Of a stretch of 64,000 bases of DNA, positions 10,254-21,377 are shown piece by piece. The position numbers were made by a program, and so were the translations under genes. Under the pieces are notes generated by a model. That model was given only the letters and a program-made list of their open reading frames with translations, made no database searches and was not told the origin of the DNA. Each line of letters begins with the position of its first letter. The stretch's first letter is position 1. Origin of the DNA: Leptodactylus fallax (lineage: Eukaryota; Chordata; Amphibia; Anura; Leptodactylidae); the NCBI GenBank assembly GCA_947044405.1, contig CAMRHE010000169.1, positions 1,798,501 through 1,862,500 of the forward strand, in the 5' to 3' direction.

Positions 10254-13200
10254 ATGGAGAAGCGGTATAGCTCAGAGGGGAACCTCCCACTAGCTACTAC
10301 ATGGGATTACCGACCTCCTGTTCCTCCCCTGGTTCAGGTAAAGGAAGAACCCCGCTCAGCCAGTTACCCCCCCAGTATGGCCGTCGCTAGCAGTTCCTCT
10401 AGTGACAGTGCTATTAGCACTTTAGCCAGGCTGACTGAAATGTTAGCTCAGGGCCTGCAGGCCACTCACTACAAGAAACTAAAAGTATTCTCTGGTAATG
10501 TCCCAGTACCACAAGGGGAGGAAAACTTTGAGATATGGAAAGAACATACTCTCCAATGCCTGAAGGAATGGTCTTGCTCTGAAGAAGGCAAGCAGCAGTG
10601 TATCAGTGAAAGTTTGCGGTCTCCTGCTGCAGAATTGATCCGCTTGTACAGAGACTCTCATGAAGGAGTGAGTGCATTGGACTATATACAAGTACTGTCT
10701 GATCACTTTGAGCCATACTATGACCTTGCCCAGATGGTTGCTGATTACCGAATGGTTCGTCAAAAAGAAGGGGAAAATGTCTCTACTTTTATTAACCGTT
10801 TACAGCTACTTCTTTCACATCTGGTGTACCACGCAGCTATATCTGCTTCAGAGGTAGACGCTATGAGAACCAGTCAGTTGGTGAGAGGGTTACAACCTCA
10901 TCATCCTCTTGCTCAAGTACTCAAGGTCTTACTATCTGATAGAGTCCTTCCATTTCCTGACTTAATGAAGTTAGTGAAGAAACAAGAAGCTGACATTAGT
11001 TTTAGTACCCCTAAGAAAGCGAAAAGCATCTCTAAAGAAGATGTTGTTCCTAATTCAAACAAGGACAAACCAGCGGAACGGTCAGAACTTAGACAGTCCG
11101 CCACTCCACCCACTGCCACTCAATGGAGGAAGGATGCTAGAACGTGTTATAAATGTGGTCAGACGGGCCATACTGCCAGACAGTGTACGGAGGACAGTGA
11201 GGGATTGGGACACAGTGCTCTCTTCTCTATTCAGAATCAAAGACACCGAAGGAAGGCGGGCCGAGTAAAGACCAGAGGCGCTATCGCGGGCTCCAGGTCC
11301 GTTGTCAAAGTCACTGTCAATGGTCATGCCGCTCCTGCCTTGTTTGATACAGGATCTCAAGTGACCCTGATTTATTGCTCGTTCTACCAAAAGTATCTGA
11401 GGGATATACCTCTTCAGTCTACAGGACAAATGAAATTGTGGGGGCTTAATTCAGGATCATATCCTGTAGATGGCAGCCTGCAAGTAGTTATAGCTGTCCC
11501 TGAATTAGAAGATCAGAGTGTCGCTCCCATGAAGATTACGGCTCTTGTCTGTCCTGATACAGGGGATTCTTGTGCAGCTCCTGTGATACTTGGCACTAAT
11601 TGTCCCGCAGTGCATTATGCTTTTCAGAAGTTTCTTGGAAGAGATTGGAACCCTGCAGCTCAGCCGGTGAATATATCTTCTGATCTTAGAGAACTCTGTG
11701 ATGCCCTGTCTACTGGCTATCGACATGGAATGGTATATCATATTGGTGAGAGAATCGTGGAAGTTCCTGCCGGCGGGGAGAGAGTTCTGAGAGTAGCCTC
11801 CAGCATTGCTCCCGATTTGCTTGAAGGAGGGAGTTATGTCCTTATGGAAACTCCTGAAGAAATGATTAACCAGAATGGCTGGATGGTGATCCCGGAGAGA
11901 AAGGACTGGAGAAATAAAGTGGAGTTATCTACCTGTGTGACAGTGAGGAACTGTTCACCGCATCCGATCGTAATTGGACCATACCAGAATGTGGCCCACT
12001 GCTACCCTGTGCTTGGAGTAAATCCATACGCTGAAGTGTGCAGGATTCAAATCCGAGATGCAATCCCTAATCTCAATCTTGACTTGAGTGATCCACATTT
12101 ACCAGAGGCCTGGAATCAGCGACTGACACAGAAGTTGTCTGAATTATCGGAAGTGTTCTCCATGGATGATATGGATGTAGGTTGTGCTAAAAGTGCTCAA
12201 CACACTTTCCGATTGACCGATTCTACTCCCTTCCGGGAGCGACCACGGAGAGTTGCTCCAAAGGATGTTGATGAGTTAAGACAGACTCTACAGCAAATGA
12301 AAGGTCAGGGGATCATTGTGGACAGTAAGAGCCCCTATGCCTCACCTATTGTGGTGGTAAGAAAAAAATCTGGAGCAATTCGCCTATGTGTGGATTACAG
12401 AACTCTGAACCGGAGAACCTTACCTGATCAGTATACACTGCCGAGAATTGAAGAAGCTCTGGAAGCTCTGAATGGAAACTGTTGGTTCACAGTGCTGGAC
12501 CTAAGATCGGGATACTATCAAGTCCCAATGGCACCTGAGGATCAGGAAAAGACAGCCTTCATATGCCCCTTGGGTTTCTTTCAGTTCACTCGTATGCCGC
12601 AAGGTACAAAAGGTGCGCCAGCAACATTCCAAAGGTTGATGGAAAGAGTGTTAGGTGATTTAGTGCCCCGGGAATGCCTTGTATATCTTGACGACATTAT
12701 TGTGTTTGGAAAGACGCTGGAAGAACATGAAGAACGACTCATGAGAGTACTCCAACGCTTAAAAGAAGAGGGGCTGAAGTTGTCGGCTGACAAATGCAAA
12801 TTTTGTAGATCTTCGGTCACTTATGTAGGTCATATTGTTTCTGCTGAAGGAGTTGCTACCGATCCTGGTAAGATTGAAGCTGTGGTGAATTGGCCCCGAC
12901 CGCAAAATATTACGGAGTTGCAATCTTTCTTGGGGTTTTGTGGATTCTATCGACGATTTGTGGAAGGATATTCAAAAATTGCTCGAGCCCTCCTCGACCT
13001 GTTGAAGAGTGATGCAGGAGATCCGGGAAAGAAGAAAGGGTCTTCCAAAAGCCTTTTTGGCGATAGGTGGACTGCGGATTGTGAAGAAGCATTTAAGTTG
13101 TTGAAGAAGAAATTGACAGAAGCTCCCGTTCTGGCTTATGCTGATGCACAGAAGCCATATGTGCTACATGTAGATGCCAGCTTTGAAGGATTAGGTGGCG

Positions 13201-15473
13201 TGCTGCACCAAGAATACCCGGCCGGGTTACGGCCCATAGCTTTCATAAGTCGAAGTCTTTCTCCCAGCGAGAAAAATTATCCAGTACATAAATTGGAGTT
13301 TTTGGCGCTCAAGTGGGCCATTGTTGATAAATTACATGACTATTTATACGGAGCCACGTTTGAAGTAAGAACAGACAACAATCCACTGACATACGTTTTG
13401 TCAACCGCTAAACTCGATGCTACAGGACATCGCTGGTTGGCAGCTTTATCCAACTACCAATTCACACTCAAGTATAAATCGGGGCCTAAGAACATTGGGG
13501 CAGATGCTCTATCAAGACGGCCTGGATTACCTAGTCCGGAAGTAGTGGATGAATGGGAAGAAGTGCCAAGTCCTGGAGTAGGAGCTTTGTGTGCCATGGC
13601 TGCTGTAGTTGAAGACCGAGTAGCCTTTTCTGAAACTCGGCTTATTGACTCTATTGGGGGAGGTCCCAAAGCTGTACCAGACATGTTTGCCTACCCTGCC
13701 GCTTTAGGATCCTTTGAGAGTTGTTCTATATCTTCAAAGCGAATGATCTGGAGTCAAAAGACTGACCCTTTAATTGGACCTCTTTATCAAGCAGTGAGTT
13801 CTCAAGACAGAGAAATGTTAAAGACATCCCTACCCTCTGAATGCAGTCAACTTCTACGAGATTGGGAGAAGTTTGAAATAGACAATGGCCTACTTTATCG
13901 TGTGGTGCTGTATCATGATCACCCTGGAAGGCGCCAACTAGTTATTCCAAGCTGCTTTCAGAAGATGATTTTCCGAAGTCTGCATGATTATCATGGTCAT
14001 TTGGGACCTGAGAAGACTTATGGCCTAATACAAGACCGATTCTACTGGCCCAAAATGAGAGATACCGTGACTCGTTTGTGTAGGTGCTGTCGCAGATGTT
14101 TGCAGAGGAAGACTGTCCCGGTTCGAGCGGCCTTCATGGGACACTTGAAGAGTTCGGGCCCCATGGATCTTGTCTGCATAGACTTCCTTTGTATTGACAA
14201 CGACTCCAGAGGATTTGGAAATGTATTGGTGGTGACTGATCACTTCACACGATATGCTCAAGCCTTTCCGACTAAGGATCAAAAAGCAGTCACTGTTGCA
14301 AGAGTGCTTTGGGAAAAGTATTTTATCCATTATGGCTTACCACACCGGTTGCATTCTGATCAAGGCCGGGATTTTGAGAGTAACCTGATCAAAGAGTTAC
14401 TTCAGTTGTTGAACATCCGCAAAAGTCGGACGACGCCTTACCATCCAGAGGGAGATGCCCTTCCTGAAAGATTTAACAGGACTTTACTTGATATGCTTGG
14501 TACCTTACGAATTGAGGATAAGCGATCCTGGAGTCGAAAAGTGGAGGCTATGGTGCATGCCTATAATAGTACAAGGCACGAGAGCACAGGATATTCACCA
14601 TACTTTCTGATGTTTGGAAGAGAGCCTAGGCTACCTATTGACATCTTGTTGGGAGTCTCTACCGATGGTATCAGTCATCGAGATCATTACCGATACGTGG
14701 CACGTTTGAAAGAAACGCTTAAGAGTGCTTATCAGCTGGCTGAGGAAAATGTGGCCAAAGTGAATAAAGGAAATAAAAGGAGATTTGATCTTCGAGTAAG
14801 ATACCGAGAATTGAACCCTGGGGACCATGTTCTGCTACGGAATTTGGGAGCATCTGCAAAACATAAGCTGGCTGATCGATGGCGGAGTGAACTCTTTACA
14901 GTGGTAGATCGGTTGCCTGGAATACCAGTCTACAAGATAAAAGGACGGGACGGGAGGATCAGGACTTGGCATAGAAATCATTTGTTGCCTGTACCTCAGA
15001 TTGATGGTATGGATATCTCCAATGATGGCTCGGCCTGCGATTCTCCACAGTCCTTAGCCGATATTCCACCTGACCTTCCTGAAACTCCTGAGAGTGATTG
15101 GACTGTGGCTCCTGAAGTTCCTAGATCACCAGTATCTTCTCCTTCAGGGAGACCTATGAACCCTCAAACTCCAGAATTCGTACCTAGATCTGTGTCTACA
15201 GATGAGCAGGGATCTAGCTCTCCTACGCCACCAGCACCATCCCCTCCCATGGCAGACAACCCTAGTTTAGGGCCTGGACATGCTAGTTTACCTCAGAGAG
15301 AGGTACGGAGAGGAGAGAGAATTAGACACCCTCCACCTATGCTGACATATGATAGTTTGGGGGACCCCAGATTTACTACTCAGCCTCATTTATACCATGC
15401 TTGGGTGGGTGCAGTGTCCACTTTGGTCAATATGTTACCAATTTTCGCTCCTGCTGGCATGTATACCTATTAA
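10254..15473 (+). CDS. gag-pol: Gag-Pol polyprotein of Ty3/Gypsy retrotransposon (PNMA-like Gag)
   Basis: A single frame of 1739 codons carries the element's replication proteins. The frame is open back to a GTG at 10236, but the first ATG is at 10254 (G at +4), so I start there. Residues about 76-246 form a Gag capsid region resembling the PNMA family. A CCHC zinc knuckle lies at 298-311, an aspartic protease DTG at 365-367, and reverse transcriptase with YLDD at 811-814. RNase H begins with Asp974 (HVDAS). Integrase has an HHCC zinc domain from about 1244 and catalytic Asp1310, Asp1369 and Glu1405, spaced as D,D35E. A GDHVLLRN-type module is near 1523. The last ~150 residues are Pro/Ser-rich. 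No stop or frameshift separates gag from pol, so Gag-only protein would need proteolysis or another mechanism. All catalytic residues seen are intact. No env. Confidence 0.95.
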   Translation: MEKRYSSEGNLPLATTWDYRPPVPPLVQVKEEPRSASYPPSMAVASSSSSDSAISTLARLTEMLAQGLQATHYKKLKVFSGNVPVPQGEENFEIWKEHTLQCLKEWSCSEEGKQQCISESLRSPAAELIRLYRDSHEGVSALDYIQVLSDHFEPYYDLAQMVADYRMVRQKEGENVSTFINRLQLLLSHLVYHAAISASEVDAMRTSQLVRGLQPHHPLAQVLKVLLSDRVLPFPDLMKLVKKQEADISFSTPKKAKSISKEDVVPNSNKDKPAERSELRQSATPPTATQWRKDARTCYKCGQTGHTARQCTEDSEGLGHSALFSIQNQRHRRKAGRVKTRGAIAGSRSVVKVTVNGHAAPALFDTGSQVTLIYCSFYQKYLRDIPLQSTGQMKLWGLNSGSYPVDGSLQVVIAVPELEDQSVAPMKITALVCPDTGDSCAAPVILGTNCPAVHYAFQKFLGRDWNPAAQPVNISSDLRELCDALSTGYRHGMVYHIGERIVEVPAGGERVLRVASSIAPDLLEGGSYVLMETPEEMINQNGWMVIPERKDWRNKVELSTCVTVRNCSPHPIVIGPYQNVAHCYPVLGVNPYAEVCRIQIRDAIPNLNLDLSDPHLPEAWNQRLTQKLSELSEVFSMDDMDVGCAKSAQHTFRLTDSTPFRERPRRVAPKDVDELRQTLQQMKGQGIIVDSKSPYASPIVVVRKKSGAIRLCVDYRTLNRRTLPDQYTLPRIEEALEALNGNCWFTVLDLRSGYYQVPMAPEDQEKTAFICPLGFFQFTRMPQGTKGAPATFQRLMERVLGDLVPRECLVYLDDIIVFGKTLEEHEERLMRVLQRLKEEGLKLSADKCKFCRSSVTYVGHIVSAEGVATDPGKIEAVVNWPRPQNITELQSFLGFCGFYRRFVEGYSKIARALLDLLKSDAGDPGKKKGSSKSLFGDRWTADCEEAFKLLKKKLTEAPVLAYADAQKPYVLHVDASFEGLGGVLHQEYPAGLRPIAFISRSLSPSEKNYPVHKLEFLALKWAIVDKLHDYLYGATFEVRTDNNPLTYVLSTAKLDATGHRWLAALSNYQFTLKYKSGPKNIGADALSRRPGLPSPEVVDEWEEVPSPGVGALCAMAAVVEDRVAFSETRLIDSIGGGPKAVPDMFAYPAALGSFESCSISSKRMIWSQKTDPLIGPLYQAVSSQDREMLKTSLPSECSQLLRDWEKFEIDNGLLYRVVLYHDHPGRRQLVIPSCFQKMIFRSLHDYHGHLGPEKTYGLIQDRFYWPKMRDTVTRLCRCCRRCLQRKTVPVRAAFMGHLKSSGPMDLVCIDFLCIDNDSRGFGNVLVVTDHFTRYAQAFPTKDQKAVTVARVLWEKYFIHYGLPHRLHSDQGRDFESNLIKELLQLLNIRKSRTTPYHPEGDALPERFNRTLLDMLGTLRIEDKRSWSRKVEAMVHAYNSTRHESTGYSPYFLMFGREPRLPIDILLGVSTDGISHRDHYRYVARLKETLKSAYQLAEENVAKVNKGNKRRFDLRVRYRELNPGDHVLLRNLGASAKHKLADRWRSELFTVVDRLPGIPVYKIKGRDGRIRTWHRNHLLPVPQIDGMDISNDGSACDSPQSLADIPPDLPETPESDWTVAPEVPRSPVSSPSGRPMNPQTPEFVPRSVSTDEQGSSSPTPPAPSPPMADNPSLGPGHASLPQREVRRGERIRHPPPMLTYDSLGDPRFTTQPHLYHAWVGAVSTLVNMLPIFAPAGMYTY

Positions 15474-15580
15474 CCTGTTGTGACTCTGTAAATGCAAAAG
15501 CAACCATATTGATATTGTCATTGGTAATGTTGACTGTATACCATGACTTTGTATGTCTTTGACGTGACGTAAAGATTTCA

Positions 15581-15592
15581 CCAGAGGGAGAG
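15581..15592 (+). promoter_or_regulatory. Polypurine tract of the Gypsy element
   Basis: The sequence CCAGAGGGAGAG directly precedes the TGTAGGGA start of the 3' LTR. A purine run touching the 3' LTR is the expected plus-strand primer for reverse transcription. Confidence 0.85.
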
Positions 15593-16600
15593 TGTAGGGA
15601 ACTGCCATTTCTACTAGTATATAATGTATCTGGCTTCTTTGCCCCTGCAGTTTGGCTTCAGAGACCCCAGGCATTCAGTGCAAGTTTTGTTTTGTAAATA
15701 CAGTGAGTCAGACACATGTGAGGCAGAGCTGCTGGGGGGAGAGATGTGAGCAGAGCTGCTGAGACAGACATGTTATGTCTGGGGGAGTCTAAGAGCCACT
15801 TGTTCCTCTTTACTTCACAGTATATAGTTAGGTATGTGTTACCCCCTATATACTCACAGGACCCAGCTAGTAACCGTAGTTAGGGATCCATATATATATA
15901 TATAGTTCAGGGCAGTGATAGGTTAGGCTTCCGAAGGCCAACTAGCTAGTTAGAGGCCCGGTGGCACTAGTAGTTTAGCTGGCAGGTTAAGGACTCAGTA
16001 TTAGGGTACTCAGGCCTGTATCTACTGCCGTCACCGTCGCCCTGTTTGCTGCCTGTGAAGAATCTCACCATCATCATCATCTCCTGATCGGCTGTCTGTC
16101 ATCTCCTGGAAGAATCCGAGGATCCACAGTCATCCACAGGGGCCCCTGCATCTCTTCTGTTGCCTGGAGGTATTGTGCACTGGACTCTTGCTATATATCT
16201 ATATATATACCCGGGTATATAACCTAAGACGGTTGAGGACTTGCTGGTTGTTGTAGTATTGCTGTGTTCTGAGTATATTTTATGTATGTATTATTACCCT
16301 GTTGATTCTTATAAAGCTACTGTTATAACCTTATGTGGTATCTGTATGTATTCTTCAGACTGTGAGATTAGTACAGTGATCCTTGTTAAGGCTACTAACT
16401 GTACTTCATGGGTAAGTCCCAGGAAGAGATTCTCCCTGTAATACAGAGGCTCTATCCTGGGTGGAGGCACTGATATATTTCATATATGTTCCCACTCTTC
16501 CCTTCAGCGAAGGCTTCAGGTCCCATTATACACACAGGTCAGCGCCAGAGTCTGTTGCGGGAGGGATAATACTCATACCCCCCCCCCAAATAGGGCTACA
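15593..16600 (+). repeat. 3' LTR of the Gypsy element (1008 bp, complete)
   Basis: Begins TGTAG and ends CTACA, a perfect 5-bp terminal inversion with the canonical TG...CA. It supplies the LTR start that is missing upstream. Contains the same 14-bp TATACCCGGGTATA palindrome and the same short open frame seen in the 5' copy; that frame (66 codons, non-ATG start) is non-coding in my reading. Confidence 0.95.
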
Positions 16601-19260
16601 CATACTTTGTTACTCTAAGCATGCTGTGCAGTATATGGTAATCCCTGTGTTATATATGCTACTTTTATAGAAGCAAAAGTTTACAAAGTGTTGTCAACAC
16701 AATTATATCTGTGGAATACTTCTGTATCTTCTCAGTAATGTTCTGCTCTTTTGTTCGGTTACAGTAAATAGTTTGTATCAGTTCTGGTATATAATATATT
16801 CTGCACTGAGGCATGGTCGATACACCCTGGCTGCGGAATATGTTCTCCTTCCAGATCATCTGTATGTGTATTTTCCTCAATCCTTTCAACAATCCTCCTT
16901 AATTACCCATTAAATAACAAACTAGCTAAGTAGTAAGGAAATATTCATGTATGACTTGGAACCGTTGACAGCTTGGATAAAAATGAACAAGGATACTTGA
17001 ATTCACAAGGCAGGGAAGAACATATATCTTATATCAAAATGGAGAGGGTGATTGTAGGCAATACATTTAGGTGTGAATTACCTAAGAGCAGAACATTTAC
17101 ATTAGAATTCTTCTTTAATTCTCTTTTTGATGATGTAATAAAATGAAAACTATTATGATTCACTTAGTATCTATTCTGCCAAAGTGCTTATCCTGGCATT
17201 GCCAACATAGCTTGAGTTCAGAGTTCTTCCAGCTGTTACCAAAGAGACAAAAATCAGAAAAATCTGAATTAAGACTATGGCTCTATTCATGACATGTTTG
17301 GGCCTAGATTTACCATGTGTAAAATATTCTACCAAACATATGCACCTGAGTATAGTTTGCATCCATATTTCTATACAGTTGCATTGTTCTGTAATTGACT
17401 CACACTGAAAAAAAAAAAAAAAAAAAAAGATTCTGTGTAGTATATATTTCTGGCAAACATTTGTATCACAAAGTACAGCCACTTTTTAAAGGGGTCATTT
17501 TAGATAATGAAAAGTGTGGTTGTTTCTGGGAGCGACACGTGGGTTGTATCAGGCATTGCATGTCACATAAGACTCAACCATGAGAAATAGTGGTCTGTTA
17601 ATAGATTGGGTTTATTACAGTGCATTGGGCAGCATAATTCAGATTATTCTCTTCAGACAAAGACATAGAAACATTCTGTATTTTCACTTCTTTTGTCTAT
17701 TTTTACAATACAGAATACATAGCTTTGGACTGAGGTGCCTAGGGTACACTAGTGACTAGTGAAACTTATTCTGGGAACTCACTATAAAGTTGCATGCAAA
17801 TATCAAGTGACATCCATTTACAAATTCCTAAAACTGCTCCAACACACTTTTGGTTTCAGTAGTTCCTAACTGTTTCTGTCCATGTGGCCCTGTCAGTATC
17901 CTTCTGATTGACTCTTGCCTTGAACTAGGGACCTTTACAGCTCTGTGAGACTGGGGCTTGAGCCAGGGAGGTTACTGTTTGGTCAGCCTCTGTGCCTACA
18001 TGTCATTTTAGCCATCCAGTAAACTGGTAAACCAGCCAGTTTCTAGTATATAAATGCATACGGTGGTTTTGATGCTGTGTGAGTACTATTCTGTGCACAA
18101 TTAATGCCGAGGCTGGGGGCCTATCCTGGCACAGGTACCTCACCAGCTCCTCCATGGACCAGTCCAAGGTTGAAGGTACATGTCAGTAGGTTCTTTGCTA
18201 CGTTTTATTCGCTTTGGATACAGAGCATCATTTCTGGGAGGCATTAAAGGAAACTGTCAGCTCATCTATGCTGCCATGTCTGAGGGCACCACTTCTGTGT
18301 GAATATGTATTTGTTTTTTAGAAGTTATAAATTATTTGTTGTGGTCTGATGTGTTTATGAGATATCCTTTCCTCACTGATGATTGATAGCTTTCTCCCTA
18401 TGCTCAATAATATAGGGAGAAAGCTGTCAATGAGCAGCAGGTAGATGGGGGGAACTTGCATTGAATAAATACATCGGACTCCTGCCTTACAGAGCTACAA
18501 GAAATAACCTGTATTCCCAGCCTAGTGGGAATGAGAATGCAGTAAACCAGGCCTTCTGATAATACATTTTTCCACAGTGAAAAGATCTGCAATTATATAT
18601 GATTTAGTAGCAATAGCAGTTGCTAATTATTTTAAAATTTTCTAAAATTTTTCATTATGTTTTATAAATGGCAGGCACACCCCAAGCTTGTCCAAGCGGC
18701 TTGTATCTATTCTAATCACAACAGGCCAGAGTTTTGTTGTATTTGTACACTCTCTGCTTTTACAACAGTCGCACAGACCATAGAAAATAAACACAGGTTA
18801 GGAGGAGGAAGTGACAGACAGTGCCCCCAGATTACCCATCTAATACTGGGAGAATGTGAGAAAGGTTAAAAGGTTACAAGCTGACTGCCTATTGCCTACT
18901 GTTTAGAAAGCTGTCATTGATCACTATCTTATAAGGAGAGAAAGGTGGAAGTTTTTTTTTTAGTGTTTATTAATCCATGTTATCTCCATCTGCTTTATAA
19001 CTCTGTAGCTAGTCCTCTACTAGGTGCTCTTTTAATTGTGCAGCACAGTAGTGTGTACATGAGTAGTAAGGGTCAGCGCTGCAGATTATTTTTAGATGAC
19101 TGAACTGTTCCCATAGCCTATTGTTATATGAATAAAGGTGAATCAAAATGAACAAAAGTATAACTATTTATGGCTATTAAATATACCTATGCAAATCTAA
19201 AGATTTAGGGTCAGATTATAGAAGGGAAAAAGGGAAATGACACTAATGCTACAGTGACAT
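16601..19260. other. No gene recognised; one strong hairpin
   Basis: AT-rich flank of the Gypsy insertion, with a poly-A run at 17409-17428. A 19-bp stem with one mismatch, TTGATAGCTTTCTCCCTAT (18383-18401) against 18412-18430, has a 10-nt loop. A TTAAAGGAAAC near 18245 resembles a T2-type left end, so the hairpin may belong to a decayed MITE. Confidence 0.5.
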
Positions 19261-19263
19261 TAA

Positions 19264-19559
19264 GGCTAAGACCCCATGTAGCGGGCTGCAGCCAAAAAGT
19301 GTTTTTTCCCATATTGCGGTTTTTCCCACAGCGCTTTTCACAGAAAGTCTGCAGATGTTTCCTCTGTGGAATTTCAGCTTAAATTATACCTAAACGGAAA
19401 CCGCCAGCATTTCCATACATATAACTGACATGCTGCAATTTACAAAAAATGGGTATTTTTCTGCAATGTGTGGATGGGATTCGCTAGACAGTCACTTTGC
19501 AGGGACTGTTAAACCCCGCGGTTTTTGCCGCTGCATTTACGCCACGTGGGGATTCAGTC
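19264..19559 (+). mobile_element. PIF/Harbinger-like MITE, TAA target duplication
   Basis: TAA at 19261-19263 and 19560-19562. Left end GGCTAAGACCCCATGTAG, right end CCACGTGGGGATTCAGTC. Same family and orientation as 41816-42079, with the shared GAAAGTCTGCAGA, AATTATACCTA and GTGTGGATGGGATTCGCTAG blocks. Non-coding. Confidence 0.72.
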
Positions 19560-19659
19560 TAACACACTTGGATATGTAAATATTTGCAAACTATCAGGAA
19601 TTTAGGCACTATATAATTGAATCTGTTAAGTTTAGCACTGTTACTTTAGTACTTATGGC

Positions 19660-20670
19660 CAGTAGCGTAACGATCGCGCTCGCAAGGGGTGTGACCGCGA
19701 CAGGGCCCGGCGGGGTACGGAGCCCGCGGCCAGCTGGAGATGGCTGGGGTCCCAGATCACTATGATAGCGGTCGGGGAAAGCCTGGTTCCCTGACCGCTA
19801 TACATACTGTAAATGAAAAGGGGCCCCGGCATGTCACCGGGCCCCTTTTCAATAGTTACTAGCTCAGGGGAGGTGATTTAATATAATAAATAGTTCTACT
19901 CAATTTTCCTGGGCTCGGCATCCTTTACGGGGTCATTCGGTCACATCACTGAGGCCTGTGATTAGGCCCCAGCAGTCACATGGTGCACTGTGGCGTGATG
20001 ACGTCAGTGCGCCCCCAACTGACCGCGTAGTACTGGGTGGGGGCCACTGTTGCGCATATAATACTGTGTGGGGGCCACTCTGGAGCATATAATACTGTGT
20101 GGGGGCCACTGTGGGGCATATAATACTGTGTGGGGGCCACTCTGGAGCATATAATACTGTGTGGGGGCCACTCTGGAGCATATAATACTGTGTGGGGCCC
20201 CTTCACTATTCACGTCACACGCCATCTGTTTTATAGCAGCCATGCACTATTATTACAGGCTGTAATAACATTGTTTGGTGATTATAAAAGTGATGCTGTG
20301 CAATGTAAATAGGGAAGGAGTCACGGCGCTCACAAAAGCACCACAGTAACTTCAAAGAATTGATCAGAAGGGACCCCAGGTGTTGGACCCCCACTGATCT
20401 CTTATATCTCTTAGACTGTTAGGACCCTGCAGATCAGCTGTTTCCCAAAGCACACAGCTCCAAGTATTGTTTTTATATGCCAGGCGCTGCGCTGATCACT
20501 CATCATATTCTTGATAACTGCAGTTGTGAGTACTACAGCTGTATCGCTTTCAAGTATCTGAGATACTGATGCAGCACCCGTAACCGTCACTATCAAGAAT
20601 TCGCTCTGGGAATGGGGGACCCCGGGCAAAAGTTTGCACTGGCGTCCACAAGACTTTTGTTACGCCACTG
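19660..20670. mobile_element. Non-autonomous hAT-like element carrying a minisatellite
   Basis: Terminal inverted repeats are CAGTAGCGTAAC at the left and GTTACGCCACTG at the right (11 of 12 pair). The flanks are a perfect 8-bp duplication, CTTATGGC (19652-19659 and 20671-20678), which is the hAT hallmark. The left ~150 bp matches the element starting at 61471, including GCCAGCTGGAGATGGC and GGTCGGGGAAAGCCTGGTTC. An internal 31-bp tandem repeat occupies 20036-20190. No transposase frame; open frames over the minisatellite are periodic artefacts. Confidence 0.85.
20036..20190 (+). repeat. 31-bp minisatellite, five units, inside the hAT-like element
   Basis: Five consecutive 31-bp units share the core GGGGGCCACTCTGGAGCATA followed by TAATACTGTGT, with a few substitutions between units. 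Because 31 is not a multiple of 3, all reading frames stay open and yield repetitive peptides; these should not be annotated as proteins. Confidence 0.93.
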
Positions 20671-20678
20671 CTTATGGC

Positions 20679-20943
20679 ACTAATATCCAAACATTGTGTA
20701 CAGTATCATTTGAAGTTTTTTTTTTTTTTCCTCAAATAAATAAATTTTCCTACCTTCTCAAGCATCCATACCTAGTCCTGTATAGATGAGAAATAAAATA
20801 AAAGAATTAGGACATATTAAGAGTGTCAGAATAGTTTGGGATAAGAATGCTGACTTGCCCTCCAACATTTCATAGAATGAGAAGCAAATATTTAATATTA
20901 TAAATATTTAAAAATATCAATTTTTTTATTTTATATATATACA

Positions 20944-20986
<43 letters not shown>

Positions 20987-21377
20987 TTATATGTTTTAAG
21001 AAATAACATGATTTACTACTTTAATTGTAGAGTCATTTTTATACCAGAGAACTGTAAAATCAAGCAAATCCCTAATAATCTATATTAATTGTAACTTATA
21101 AATCATAAACTGTGAACAAATTAAAGCAACTCATACACATTAGATAATTGTTGGCCAAACCAGTTGATTTTGGTGGGACCAACCGACCTTCTAATGTGTA
21201 TGAGGTCCTCCCAACTCTCCCCGAACAGCAGATGGATGGAGATAAATTTCAATTGCCCAATCCTTTTATTCATTGTCCCCGCTCCCAATTAATACACATG
21301 CAATTCTTGGCATGTGTTAAGCATGCATGTGAACGGGGGATCAGGTGACAGCTATCTGTGTACAATTACTTGCATAA
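20679..21377. other. No gene recognised; (TA)n microsatellite
   Basis: Contains a perfect TA run at about 20946-20983 and a T run near 20719. Otherwise AT-rich and featureless to me. Confidence 0.55.

Larger units (their letters stand above)
9257..16600 (+). mobile_element. Ty3/Gypsy LTR retrotransposon, near full length and young
   Basis: The order is 5' LTR (start damaged), primer-binding site at 10212, one long gag-pol frame, polypurine tract at 15581, and 3' LTR ending at 16600. Pol order is protease, reverse transcriptase, RNase H, integrase, which defines Ty3/Gypsy as opposed to Copia. The two LTRs differ by two substitutions over about 938 aligned bases, plus a TA-repeat change and a C-tract change, indicating recent insertion. 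There is no env frame after pol. The target duplication cannot be read because the left boundary is corrupted; the right flank begins CATAC. Confidence 0.93.

Noticed and set aside
15474..15592. Possible env gene after pol
   Set aside because: Only about 120 bases separate the stop codon from the 3' LTR, so there is no room for one.
19933..20243. Several repetitive open frames on the minus strand
   Set aside because: They are produced by the 31-bp minisatellite, which stays open in several frames.
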